A model generated the notes under the pieces. It saw only the letters and a list, made by a program, of their open reading frames with translations, was not told the DNA's origin and searched no databases. From an uncultured Hyphomicrobiales bacterium (lineage in GTDB: Bacteria; Pseudomonadota; Alphaproteobacteria; Rhizobiales; Aestuariivirgaceae): DNA of 8,617 nucleotides. This document shows positions 1-6,910 of the stretch, piece after piece (position 1 is the first letter of the stretch; the number at the start of each line of letters is the position of its first letter). The stretch lies in assembly GCA_903930095.1 (NCBI GenBank), contig CAIYXE010000250.1, positions 1-8,617 on the forward strand, in the 5' to 3' direction. The translations under genes were made by a program, and so were the position numbers.

Positions 1-2186
1 ATCCCTCCTATTACCGCCATGAACAGGCGATGTTCATCGATTTCATGAAGGCAGGCCTCGTTGAGCGCAAGGTCTCCATGGTGAACTGGGACCCGGTCGA
101 CCACACCGTGCTCGCCAACGAGCAGGTGATCGACGGCCGCGGCTGGCGCTCCGGCGCGCTGGTGGAAAAGCGCGAGCTTGCGCAGTGGTTCCTGAAGATC
201 ACCGCCTATTCGGACGAGCTTCTCTCCGCCCTCGACGGTCTCGGCAAATGGCCGGAGAAGGTCCGGCTGATGCAGAAGAACTGGATCGGCCGGTCGGAAG
301 GCATGCGCTTCTCCTTCGCGCTGGAGGACGAGGCCGGCAAGCTGCAGGATGAGCGCCTGACCGTCTATACAACGCGCCATGACACGATCTTTGGCGCCAG
401 CTTCTGCGCCATCTCGGCTGATCACGACCTTGCGAAGCGCCTGTCGGAAAGCGATCAGGGCCTCGCCGCATTCCGCCGTGAAGTTGCCGCCCTCGGCACC
501 TCGGAGGAAACCATCGAGCGTGCGGAGAAGAAGGGCCATGCGCTGGGCCTCTATGCGCGCCACCCTTTCCGTCCGGGCGTCAGGCTTCCCGTCTACGCCG
601 CCAATTTCGTGCTCATGGGCTATGGCGAAGGCGCCATCTTCGGCTGCCCCGCGCATGACCAGCGCGACCTTGACTTCGCGCGGAAATACGGGCTGCCCGT
701 TCTCCCCGTGGTGGCGCCGAAGGGCACCGATCCCACCACCTTCGAGGTCGGCACCGAAGCCTTCGTCGAGAAGGAGGGCGACAACACCGTCCTCATCAAC
801 TCGGATTTTCTCGATGGCATGAGCGTGCCGGACGCGAAGCAGGAAATCGCCGCGCGCATGGAGAAGATGGGCATCGGCGAGCGCAAGGTGAACTTCCGCC
901 TGCGTGACTGGGGCGTCTCGCGCCAGCGCTACTGGGGCTGTCCCATTCCGGTGATCCACTGCGCCGCCTGCGGCATCGTCCCGGTGCCGAAGGCACAGCT
1001 TCCCGTCACGCTGCCTGAGGACGTCACCTTCGACAAGCCGGGCAATCCGCTCGAGCATCACCCCGCCTGGAAGCACGTTGACTGTCCGGCCTGTGGCAAG
1101 CCCGCGCGCCGCGAGACGGATACCTTCGATACCTTCATCGATTCCTCCTGGTACTATGCCCGCTTCTGCTCGCCCCATGCGGATGAGCCGGTGGACAAGG
1201 CGGCGGCGAAATACTGGATGGGCGTCGACCAGTACATCGGCGGCGTCGAGCATGCGATCCTGCATCTGCTCTATTCGCGCTTCTATGCCCGCGCCATGAC
1301 CGCAACGGGCCATCTCGATATCAAGGAACCGTTCGAGAGCCTGTTCACGCAGGGCATGGTGATCCATGAAACCTTCCGTACCCTGAACGGCGACTGGGTG
1401 TTGCCCGCCGATGCCGTGAACCAGGACGGCAAGTGGGTCCATGTCCAGACGGGCGAGCCGCTGGACGTGGGCGGCGTCGAGAAGATGTCGAAGTCGAAGA
1501 AGAACGTGGTTGACCCCGACGACATCATCGCCCGCTATGGGGCGGATACGGCGCGCTGGTTCATGCTCTCCGACACCCCGCCCGAGCGTGACATCGAGTG
1601 GACGGAAGCCGGGGCCGAAGGCGCCTGGCGCTTCACCCAGCGCATCTGGCGGCTCGTTGGCGATGCCGGCAGCTATGCCGGTGGCGGCGATCCGGCGGCC
1701 TCGCTCGAACTCCGCCGGGCCGCGCACAAGGCGCTTCATGCCGTCACCGATGATCTCTCCTCGCTGCGCTTCAACCGCGCCATCGCCCGCATCTATGAGC
1801 TGGCGAATGCGCTGGGCGCTGGTCTTGCTGCCGGAAAGGCTGATCTGGCCGCGGTCAGGGAGGCAGCCGAATTCCTCGTCGTGATCTCGGCCCCGATGAT
1901 GCCGCATCTCGCCGAGGAGTGCTGGCAGGCGATGAAGCGTCCGGGCTACGTCGTCGATACGCCCTGGCCCAAGGCTGATCCGGCACTCGTCGCGGACGAC
2001 CAGGTGACAATCGCGGTGCAGGTCAACGGCAAGCGCCGCGACGAGATCACCGTGGCCCGGGACCTTGATGCCGGGCAGATCGAAGCCCTGGTTCTGTCAC
2101 TTGAATCCGTGGCGAGGGCGCTAGAGGGGCGGGCTGTGAAGAAAGTGATTGTGGTGCCCGGCCGGATCGCCAATATTGTCGGCTGA
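1..2186 (+). CDS. leuS: Leucyl-tRNA synthetase, partial (5' end outside window)
   Basis: This cytoplasmic class I aminoacyl-tRNA synthetase charges tRNA-Leu with leucine. The reading frame is open from base 3 and gives 727 visible residues. The family is usually about 860-880 long, so roughly 140 N-terminal residues, including the HIGH motif, are missing upstream. The CP1 editing domain is present: the threonine-rich motif TTRHDT is at visible residues 123-128 and HDQRD at about 218-222. Two CxxC pairs (C320/C323 and C361/C364) flank a probable zinc-binding insertion. [18 protein letters not shown] follows, then the catalytic KMSKS at bases 1482-1496, the anticodon-binding helical domain, and a C-terminal domain with [11 protein letters not shown] and a [11 protein letters not shown] end. 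The editing motif has His where many family members have Pro; the catalytic Thr and Asp are kept. The stop codon overlaps the lptE start by one base. Identification is essentially certain. Confidence 0.98.
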   Translation, partial: PSYYRHEQAMFIDFMKAGLVERKVSMVNWDPVDHTVLANEQVIDGRGWRSGALVEKRELAQWFLKITAYSDELLSALDGLGKWPEKVRLMQKNWIGRSEGMRFSFALEDEAGKLQDERLTVYTTRHDTIFGASFCAISADHDLAKRLSESDQGLAAFRREVAALGTSEETIERAEKKGHALGLYARHPFRPGVRLPVYAANFVLMGYGEGAIFGCPAHDQRDLDFARKYGLPVLPVVAPKGTDPTTFEVGTEAFVEKEGDNTVLINSDFLDGMSVPDAKQEIAARMEKMGIGERKVNFRLRDWGVSRQRYWGCPIPVIHCAACGIVPVPKAQLPVTLPEDVTFDKPGNPLEHHPAWKHVDCPACGKPARRETDTFDTFIDSSWYYARFCSPHADEPVDKAAAKYWMGVDQYIGGVEHAILHLLYSRFYARAMTATGHLDIKEPFESLFTQGMVIHETFRTLNGDWVLPADAVNQDGKWVHVQTGEPLDVGGVEKMSKSKKNVVDPDDIIARYGADTARWFMLSDTPPERDIEWTEAGAEGAWRFTQRIWRLVGDAGSYAGGGDPAASLELRRAAHKALHAVTDDLSSLRFNRAIARIYELANALGAGLAAGKADLAAVREAAEFLVVISAPMMPHLAEECWQAMKRPGYVVDTPWPKADPALVADDQVTIAVQVNGKRRDEITVARDLDAGQIEALVLSLESVARALEGRAVKKVIVVPGRIANIVG

Positions 2187-2188
2187 TG
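2184..2188 (+). promoter_or_regulatory. leuS stop / lptE start overlap (TGATG)
   Basis: The leuS TGA (2184-2186) shares its last base with the lptE ATG (2186-2188). No clear Shine-Dalgarno sequence precedes the ATG. The arrangement suggests that lptE translation is coupled to termination on leuS and that both lie on one transcript. The overlap is seen directly; coupling is inferred. Confidence 0.7.
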
Positions 2189-2686
2189 CGCAGGGCTCCC
2201 GCCATTCTCGTTGTCGCCGCGGCATTGCTTCTTGCCGGCTGCGGCTATCGCCCGCTCTATGGCTCCTCGTCGGAAACGGCGGGTGTTGCCGCGACGCTGT
2301 CTTCGGTCAGCATTCCTGAGGCGGAAGACCGGGTTGGCCAGCTCATCCGCAATGACCTGCTCTCGTCCATGAGGGCTGGCGAGGGGGAGCAAAAATACAC
2401 TCTCCTCCTCAAGCCCGTCGTGAAGCGGAGTGGCGTCATCGACAAGCCGCAGCCGAACGTCACCCGGGATGCGATCACCCTCGCCGTCAGCTATGAGCTG
2501 GTCGAGCGGTCGAGCGGCACCGTCGTCCACACGGGCAAGACGTTTTCCAATGCGAGCTTCGACATCATCCGCCAGCCCTTCGCTGACCTCCAGGCGGAGA
2601 CCAACGCCACCGAGCGCGCCGTGCATGAGGTGAGCTCGGACATCCGCACCAGGCTCGCCGCCTATTTTGCCAAGCAGCAACCATAG
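2186..2686 (+). CDS. lptE: LPS assembly lipoprotein LptE
   Basis: LptE is the outer-membrane lipoprotein that plugs and stabilises the LptD barrel, which inserts lipopolysaccharide into the outer leaflet. The protein is 166 residues, a normal size for alphaproteobacterial LptE. Residues 1-18 form a lipoprotein signal peptide: two Arg, then a hydrophobic stretch, ending in a lipobox LAGC with the lipidated Cys at 19. The mature protein begins CGYRPLYG, the hallmark of this family. The rest has the expected alternating pattern: a helix with IRNDLL near residues 54-59, a strand region around KYTLLLKPVVKR, and a final helix with DIRTRLAAYF. It sits between leuS (1-bp overlap) and holA (13-bp gap), a common order in proteobacteria. 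No internal damage is seen. The mature start and the order of neighbours make the call firm, although LptE sequences diverge strongly between species. Confidence 0.95.
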   Translation: MRRAPAILVVAAALLLAGCGYRPLYGSSSETAGVAATLSSVSIPEAEDRVGQLIRNDLLSSMRAGEGEQKYTLLLKPVVKRSGVIDKPQPNVTRDAITLAVSYELVERSSGTVVHTGKTFSNASFDIIRQPFADLQAETNATERAVHEVSSDIRTRLAAYFAKQQP

Positions 2687-2699
2687 CCGTGGCATCACC

Positions 2700-3737
2700 A
2701 TGACGGCCATCAGGCCGGCCGGTCTCGACTCCTTCCTCCGCAAGCCCGATCCCGCCATCGGCGCATTGCTGATCTATGGCGGCGAACCCGACGCCGTGCG
2801 TGAACTCGCAAGCCGCGCGGTGAGGAAGATCGCGGGCTCGCTCGATGATCCCTTCAGCGTGACCGCACTTCTCGAGCAGGACCTTGCCTCCGACCCGGCG
2901 CGGCTGGCCGATGAGGTGCAGTCGATCTCGATGTTCGGCGGCCAGAAGGCGATCTGGGTCAAGGGGGCGGGGGAGGCCTTCCTCAAGGCCGTTCTGCCCG
3001 TGCTGGAAGGAAAGGCTAGCGGCAATCTCGTGGTGGCGGAGGCGGCCACGCTCGCCAAGTCCTCCCAGCTCCGTGCCATGTTCGAGAAGAGCCCGCATGC
3101 GCTGGTGGTCCCCCTCTATGAGGCGGAGCCCGGCGAAATCGCGCAGCTGGTTGAGCAGCTTCTGGCGAAGGACAATCTGCGCATCGGGCCTGATGCCCTC
3201 GCCCGTTTCATGGCGCTCGCCGGAACGTCACGCGGGCTGGTGCGGAGCGAGGTGGAAAAGCTCGCGCTCTATTGTCTCGGCAATGAACGCGTCAGCCTCG
3301 ATGACGTGGAGGCCGTGTGCGGCAACGACACCGGCGCGACGGCGGATGAACTCGTTGACAGCGTGTTTGGCGGCCACGTGGAGGAGGCAGACCGGCTGTT
3401 CCATGATCTCGTGCGCGCCGGCCAGGACCCGGGCCGGCTGCTCGGTGCCGCGCACCAGCAGGCGCTAAGGCTCCAGGACTTCCGCATCGCCATCGACCGC
3501 GGCGCCCGCGCCGATCAGGTCCTCAAGCAGGCCCGCCCGCCGGTGTTCTTCAAGCGTCTTGGCGCCGTTCAGGCCCAGCTCCGCCACTGGAGCCTTGCAG
3601 ATCTCGTCACCGCCGGCACGACGCTCAACGCCAATGTGCTGGCCGCGCGCAGCAATGCCGTCCTGGCGGAAGCCATCGCCGGCCGTTGCCTTCTGTCGCT
3701 CGCACGCAAGGCCCGGTCGCTGGGCCAGGATCGTTAG
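2700..3737 (+). CDS. holA: DNA polymerase III subunit delta
   Basis: HolA is the delta subunit of the clamp loader. It opens the beta sliding clamp during chromosomal replication in the cytoplasm. The chosen ATG at 2700 gives 345 residues, the usual size. The frame stays open upstream to a TTG at 2667, but that would overlap lptE by 20 bp, and the residues it adds do not look like the family N-terminus. No convincing Shine-Dalgarno sequence is visible for either start. Near the N-terminus, LLIYGGEPDAVRE matches the degenerate nucleotide-fold motif of delta, which does not hydrolyse ATP. Residues around GGQKAIWVKG and NLVVAEAATLAKSSQLR fit the AAA-like domain. LLAKDNLRIGPDAL and the collar-domain end with ARSNAVLAEAIAGRCLLSLA are also typical. 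It lies directly after lptE, as in many proteobacteria. Confidence 0.96.
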   Translation: MTAIRPAGLDSFLRKPDPAIGALLIYGGEPDAVRELASRAVRKIAGSLDDPFSVTALLEQDLASDPARLADEVQSISMFGGQKAIWVKGAGEAFLKAVLPVLEGKASGNLVVAEAATLAKSSQLRAMFEKSPHALVVPLYEAEPGEIAQLVEQLLAKDNLRIGPDALARFMALAGTSRGLVRSEVEKLALYCLGNERVSLDDVEAVCGNDTGATADELVDSVFGGHVEEADRLFHDLVRAGQDPGRLLGAAHQQALRLQDFRIAIDRGARADQVLKQARPPVFFKRLGAVQAQLRHWSLADLVTAGTTLNANVLAARSNAVLAEAIAGRCLLSLARKARSLGQDR

Positions 3738-3791
3738 CAAACAGTTACCGCCGCATGCCTGGCACAAGCTCCCGCGGCCAGTGTCCTGCCG

Positions 3792-4289
3792 GTGAAACCC
3801 GCCCGCCACATGCCCGAGAGAATCGCCGACACGCTGGCCTATGTGCTGTCCGTGGCGCTCGCTGCCGCCGTCATCGCCTTTGCGGCCTACAAGGTGATCA
3901 GGCTGAACGGCATGGAAGACCCGCCCGCCAACATGGGCCTCAATTTCCCGCCGCCGAAGCGCAAGGTCATCATCGACAATTCCCTTGCCGCTGACCCGAT
4001 CGTCACGAGGACGCTCACCCCCGCCCTCTCCCCACCGGCCCGGGTTGCAGCGCCTGCAGCGGGCGCTGCCGTCGCGGATCCTGTGCGGTCCTATGAATTG
4101 CTGGCCGTGGTCGATGGCGTCGCCTTCCTGGAGATCGACGTGGCCCGCGGCAAGACGCTGCTTCCGGTCTCGGTCGGCACGGTGCTGCCGGGCGGGCTCC
4201 GCATTGAGGCGATCGAGCAGCGTGATGGCCGCTGGGTTCTGGTTGCAGGCCCGGTGCGGCTGGAAAAGACCGAACGTCCCGTTCAGTAA
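3792..4289 (+). CDS. Single-span membrane protein of unknown function, possible GspC-like C-terminal domain
   Basis: I do not recognise this 165-residue protein as a named family. A short N-terminus with Arg and Lys is followed by one predicted transmembrane helix at about residues 14-33, so the bulk should be periplasmic. Residues 42-97 are rich in Pro and Ala and look like a flexible linker. Residues 98-158 form a compact domain (YELLAVVDGVAFLEID, then LPVSVGTVLPGG, then DGRWVLVAG) whose beta-strand pattern resembles the homology region of type II secretion GspC/PilP-like proteins. That resemblance is by eye only. The start is uncertain: GTG at 3792 is used here, while ATG at 3810 would give 159 residues. 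Neither has a clear ribosome-binding site. The gene follows holA by 54 bp in the same frame, and its 3' end overlaps the convergent TIGR02302 gene by 7 bp. No other secretion gene is in view. Confidence 0.85.
   Translation: MKPARHMPERIADTLAYVLSVALAAAVIAFAAYKVIRLNGMEDPPANMGLNFPPPKRKVIIDNSLAADPIVTRTLTPALSPPARVAAPAAGAAVADPVRSYELLAVVDGVAFLEIDVARGKTLLPVSVGTVLPGGLRIEAIEQRDGRWVLVAGPVRLEKTERPVQ
4283..4289. other. Tail-to-tail overlap of two convergent genes
   Basis: The plus-strand gene ends with TAA at 4287-4289, and the minus-strand TIGR02302 gene ends with TGA read from 4285 to 4283. The coding regions therefore share 7 bp and no intergenic terminator can sit between the two operons. Each transcript must end inside the other gene or run antisense into it. 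Confidence 0.9.
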
Positions 4290-6838
4290 AGCCCGCGCAG
4301 AAGCCGGTCGATGTAGTCCTTCTCGATCCGCGGCAGGCCCTGTTCGCCCGCCCGCGAGCGCAGCATCTCGAGGATCTCGCGTGCCCGCTGGATGGCGAGT
4401 TCGGAGGGCAGCATGTCGCGCTCCGGACCGAAATCCTCGCCGCGGTTCGGCATGGGCCGGCCCAGCGGATCGCGGTCGTCGCCCCGTGCCTCGCCGGTGC
4501 GGCCCTGGCTGCCCTGCTGGCCCTGGCCCTGCTGCATCATCTGGCGCGCCAGACCCTGTGCGCCTTCGCGCAGCTTCGACAGCGCATCACCCTGGTTGCC
4601 CAGTGCCTGGTCGCGGTCGCCCTCGCGGAGGGAACCTTCCGCACCCTGCATGCTGCGGCCTGCCTCCCCGAAGGAGCGCGGCGCCTGCATGCCGTTCTGG
4701 CCCAGCTGTTCCATCAGTTCCTGCAGCATCTGGCTCAGGCCCTGCTGCCGGTCGCCAAGGCTGCCCATGCCTTGCTGGCCTTGCTCTCCCTGCTGGCCTT
4801 CGCCCTGCTGCTGCTCCTCGCCCATGCCGTCCTGCGGTATGCGCTGCGTGTCGTCCATCAGCTTCTGCTGCTGGCGCATCAGCTCTGATAGCTTGTCCAG
4901 CATCTCGCTCAAGGGCCCGTCCTGCATCTGGCCTTGCTGCGGCATGCCGGGCTGCAGGTTGCGCAGGATGTTCTCAAGCTCGGAGAGCATCTGTTCGGCG
5001 GCCTCATTGGCGCCGCTCTGGGCGAGCTTCTCGATCATGTCCAGCATCTTCTGCAGGTCCTGCGGGCTCACCATGCGGCCCTGCTGCATCTGCTGCTGGT
5101 TCTGGTCCATCTGGCCCTGGGCCATCCGCTTCTGCGCTTCCTCCATCATGGACTGCATGTAGCGGTCCAGTGCCTCGCGCAGCTTCTGGGTCAGTTCGGC
5201 GATGCGCTCGGGGCTGGCGCCGTCGCGCAGTGCGCGCTCGAGTGCCTTGCGGGCAGCCTCGAGTTCTGCCTTGGCATCGCCGGACACGCCGTCCTCGACG
5301 TCGACGGCGATTTGCCACAGCATGCGGATCACGCCGTCAATGCCGGGCTGGTCTTCCGCCGCCCTGAGGCGTGACAATGCGGCGGCAATCGCGATGTGGG
5401 TGCCGCTGCGCTCGATCAGGCCATCGGGGTAGGTGAGAATGGCATCCAGCATCTCCACCACCCCGCCTGCCTCGTCCGGGGCGGTGATGAGGTGGCGGCG
5501 CTGCTCGATCAGTGCCCGCGCAAGGGGCTTGGTGAACAGGCGCTCAGGCAGGCGGAACACGCGTGCCCCGCTCTCCGTCCTGTTGCCGGCCGCATCGCGC
5601 GCGGTGAGCGTCATCTCCACCATGAAGCCGGCCCACGGGTGCTCGGCCACATCGGCCTTGCTCTCGCCCGACTCTTCGCGCGGGGAAGCGTTGCGCAGGC
5701 TGATGGGCAGCTTGGGCGGCTCGAATTCGAAGATCCCGGCATTGCTGAAGCCCTCACCCTCGTCCTGTTCGTCCGCGAGGTAGATGTCGGCGGTGATGCC
5801 CGCGACACCATAGTCGTCGGTCGTCTTCCATCTGGCCGTCAGCATGCCAGAGGAATCGCCCGCCGGGTCTTCCGTGATCTCGATCGCAGGCGGCGCATCG
5901 GGGATGAGGGAAATCCGCCAGCGTGCCAGTTCCTTGCCGCCATCCGTCACCCTGACGATGGCGGGCCGCGCCATGGGGATTTCTGCCTGGAACAGCCCCT
6001 CTCCCGTTTTCACCTGCGGCGTGAAGCCGGCAACGGGGGGCGGGTCGGCAGCCTCGGACAGCTCATGGAAGGAGAGCACCGGCGCCTTAGCCCCGGTGAG
6101 GCGCAGCGACAGCACGGATTTGTCGGGAACCATGATCTCAGGCTCGGTCCTGAGCCGCTCCGTCATGGCGGGGCTGGTCAGCAGGATCGGCGGCCTGGCG
6201 GTATAGGTGGGAGGCTTGAGCCAGGCGTCCATCACCATCTGCACCTCAGGTGCGGGTGCGGAAAAGTTCAGGCTGTCGGCCAGGTTGCTGCGCGTGTCGC
6301 CGGGTCCCAGCAGCACGGCGGCCACCAGGGCCAGCGCCACGGGCAGCCGGAAGGCCCGCGGGTCGATGTCGCGCCAGGCGGATTGCGGCGCACCCGCCTT
6401 GAGCCCGCCCAGGCATTTCAACTGCCTGAGCCGGTGTTCCTCCCAGATCGCCTGCTGGACGGGGCCGGAGAGGCCCTCCGCAAGCCTGTCCTCATGGGCT
6501 GAGACCGGGCGGTGGGCGAGGCCGCTCTTCTCTTCCACGCGCCGCATGGCTTCGTGGCGGCTGGGCCAGCGGATCCGCGCAAGGTCCCGGAGCGACCACA
6601 GGAAGGCTGCCGCCAGAATGGCCAGCACCGCCAGCCGGGGCCAGGTGGAAAGAAGCGGCAGCAGGCCACCGGTCACCAGCACCGCAGTGATCCCGAGGAT
6701 CACCAGCGGCCAGTGAAGTGCTGACCACAGCCGTTCGAATCCGATGGCCAGATAGGCCTGTGAAATCTTCCGCGCGATCCGGGCTTCCTGTTGCTCCGGG
6801 CGGTTCACGTGGTCGGTCTGGTCTGTCGGGCTCGGCAT
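4283..6838 (-). CDS. TIGR02302/DUF4175 family membrane protein
   Basis: This 851-residue protein matches the TIGR02302 (DUF4175) family, long alphaproteobacterial proteins with two or three N-terminal transmembrane helices and a Gln/Gly-rich C-terminal region. The function is unknown. Predicted helices are at about 43-61, 66-82 and 164-179. Positive residues before helix 1 and after helix 2 put those segments in the cytoplasm and everything after helix 3 in the periplasm. WLKPPTYTARPPI near 206-218 is a family motif. Residues 315-430 look like an Ig-like or cadherin-like beta domain (DDYGVAGI, then DAAGN). Residues 520-770 are helical and coiled-coil-like, broken by Gln/Gly/Met-rich runs. The conserved end has DPLGRP (790-795) and a helix IQRAREILEMLR finishing in LLRGLY. 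ATG at 6838 is the only start near an in-frame upstream stop (6853-6851). No clear ribosome-binding site is seen. It lies 72 bp downstream of lysA. Confidence 0.95.
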   Translation of the reverse strand: MPSPTDQTDHVNRPEQQEARIARKISQAYLAIGFERLWSALHWPLVILGITAVLVTGGLLPLLSTWPRLAVLAILAAAFLWSLRDLARIRWPSRHEAMRRVEEKSGLAHRPVSAHEDRLAEGLSGPVQQAIWEEHRLRQLKCLGGLKAGAPQSAWRDIDPRAFRLPVALALVAAVLLGPGDTRSNLADSLNFSAPAPEVQMVMDAWLKPPTYTARPPILLTSPAMTERLRTEPEIMVPDKSVLSLRLTGAKAPVLSFHELSEAADPPPVAGFTPQVKTGEGLFQAEIPMARPAIVRVTDGGKELARWRISLIPDAPPAIEITEDPAGDSSGMLTARWKTTDDYGVAGITADIYLADEQDEGEGFSNAGIFEFEPPKLPISLRNASPREESGESKADVAEHPWAGFMVEMTLTARDAAGNRTESGARVFRLPERLFTKPLARALIEQRRHLITAPDEAGGVVEMLDAILTYPDGLIERSGTHIAIAAALSRLRAAEDQPGIDGVIRMLWQIAVDVEDGVSGDAKAELEAARKALERALRDGASPERIAELTQKLREALDRYMQSMMEEAQKRMAQGQMDQNQQQMQQGRMVSPQDLQKMLDMIEKLAQSGANEAAEQMLSELENILRNLQPGMPQQGQMQDGPLSEMLDKLSELMRQQQKLMDDTQRIPQDGMGEEQQQGEGQQGEQGQQGMGSLGDRQQGLSQMLQELMEQLGQNGMQAPRSFGEAGRSMQGAEGSLREGDRDQALGNQGDALSKLREGAQGLARQMMQQGQGQQGSQGRTGEARGDDRDPLGRPMPNRGEDFGPERDMLPSELAIQRAREILEMLRSRAGEQGLPRIEKDYIDRLLRGLY
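4499..5125 (-). repeat. Gln/Gly/Met-rich low-complexity tracts in the TIGR02302 gene
   Basis: Three tracts of CTG/CAG- and GGC-type codons occur inside this coding region. They encode residues 572-589 (bases 5125-5072, Met/Gln-rich), 674-692 (bases 4819-4763, Glu/Gln/Gly-rich with repeated QQG) and 764-780 (bases 4549-4499, Gln/Gly-rich). The units are irregular rather than perfect tandem copies. Between them lie helical segments with heptad-like spacing. Such runs could vary in length by slippage or recombination, but this single sequence cannot show it. Confidence 0.8.
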
Positions 6839-6851
6839 GATTGCATCATGC
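6835..6851. promoter_or_regulatory. Perfect 7-bp inverted repeat over the TIGR02302 start codon
   Basis: The sequence GCATGATTGCATCATGC consists of two perfect 7-bp arms (6835-6841 and 6845-6851) around TGC. The TIGR02302 initiation codon, read 6838-6836, lies in one arm. It could be an operator for a dimeric regulator, or an mRNA hairpin that masks the start codon. It could also be chance. There is no direct evidence of function. Confidence 0.35.
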
Positions 6852-6910
6852 TAACACAGAAGCGGGCCAAATTATGCTGCCCCGCCGATCACATTCCCGA
6901 AATCAAAGGC

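Noticed and set aside
3735..3791. holA and the following gene are in the same frame, separated by one TAG and 18 sense codons, hinting at stop readthrough or a split gene
   Set aside because: HolA ends at its normal C-terminus, and the next protein begins with its own membrane helix. A shared frame has a one-in-three chance, and no readthrough element is visible.
3985..5367. A 460-codon plus-strand open frame across the convergent junction and opposite the TIGR02302 gene
   Set aside because: It starts out of frame inside the 3792-4289 gene and is antisense to the Gln/Gly-rich coding region. Its product is an Ala/Pro/Ser/Arg-rich composition typical of a high-GC shadow frame, with no recognisable domain.
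5396..6502. A 368-codon plus-strand open frame
   Set aside because: It is antisense to the TIGR02302 gene, which has clear family motifs on the minus strand. It is rich in Gly, Arg and His with no domain and is explained by high GC content.
6839..6910. Possible promoter for the TIGR02302 gene: CATAAT on the minus strand at 6876-6871 as a -10 box
   Set aside because: No acceptable -35 box lies 16-18 bases upstream; the nearest TTGATT is about 24 bases away. A weak 5-bp GC stem with a 14-base loop in the same gap lacks a T-run and is not a credible terminator.
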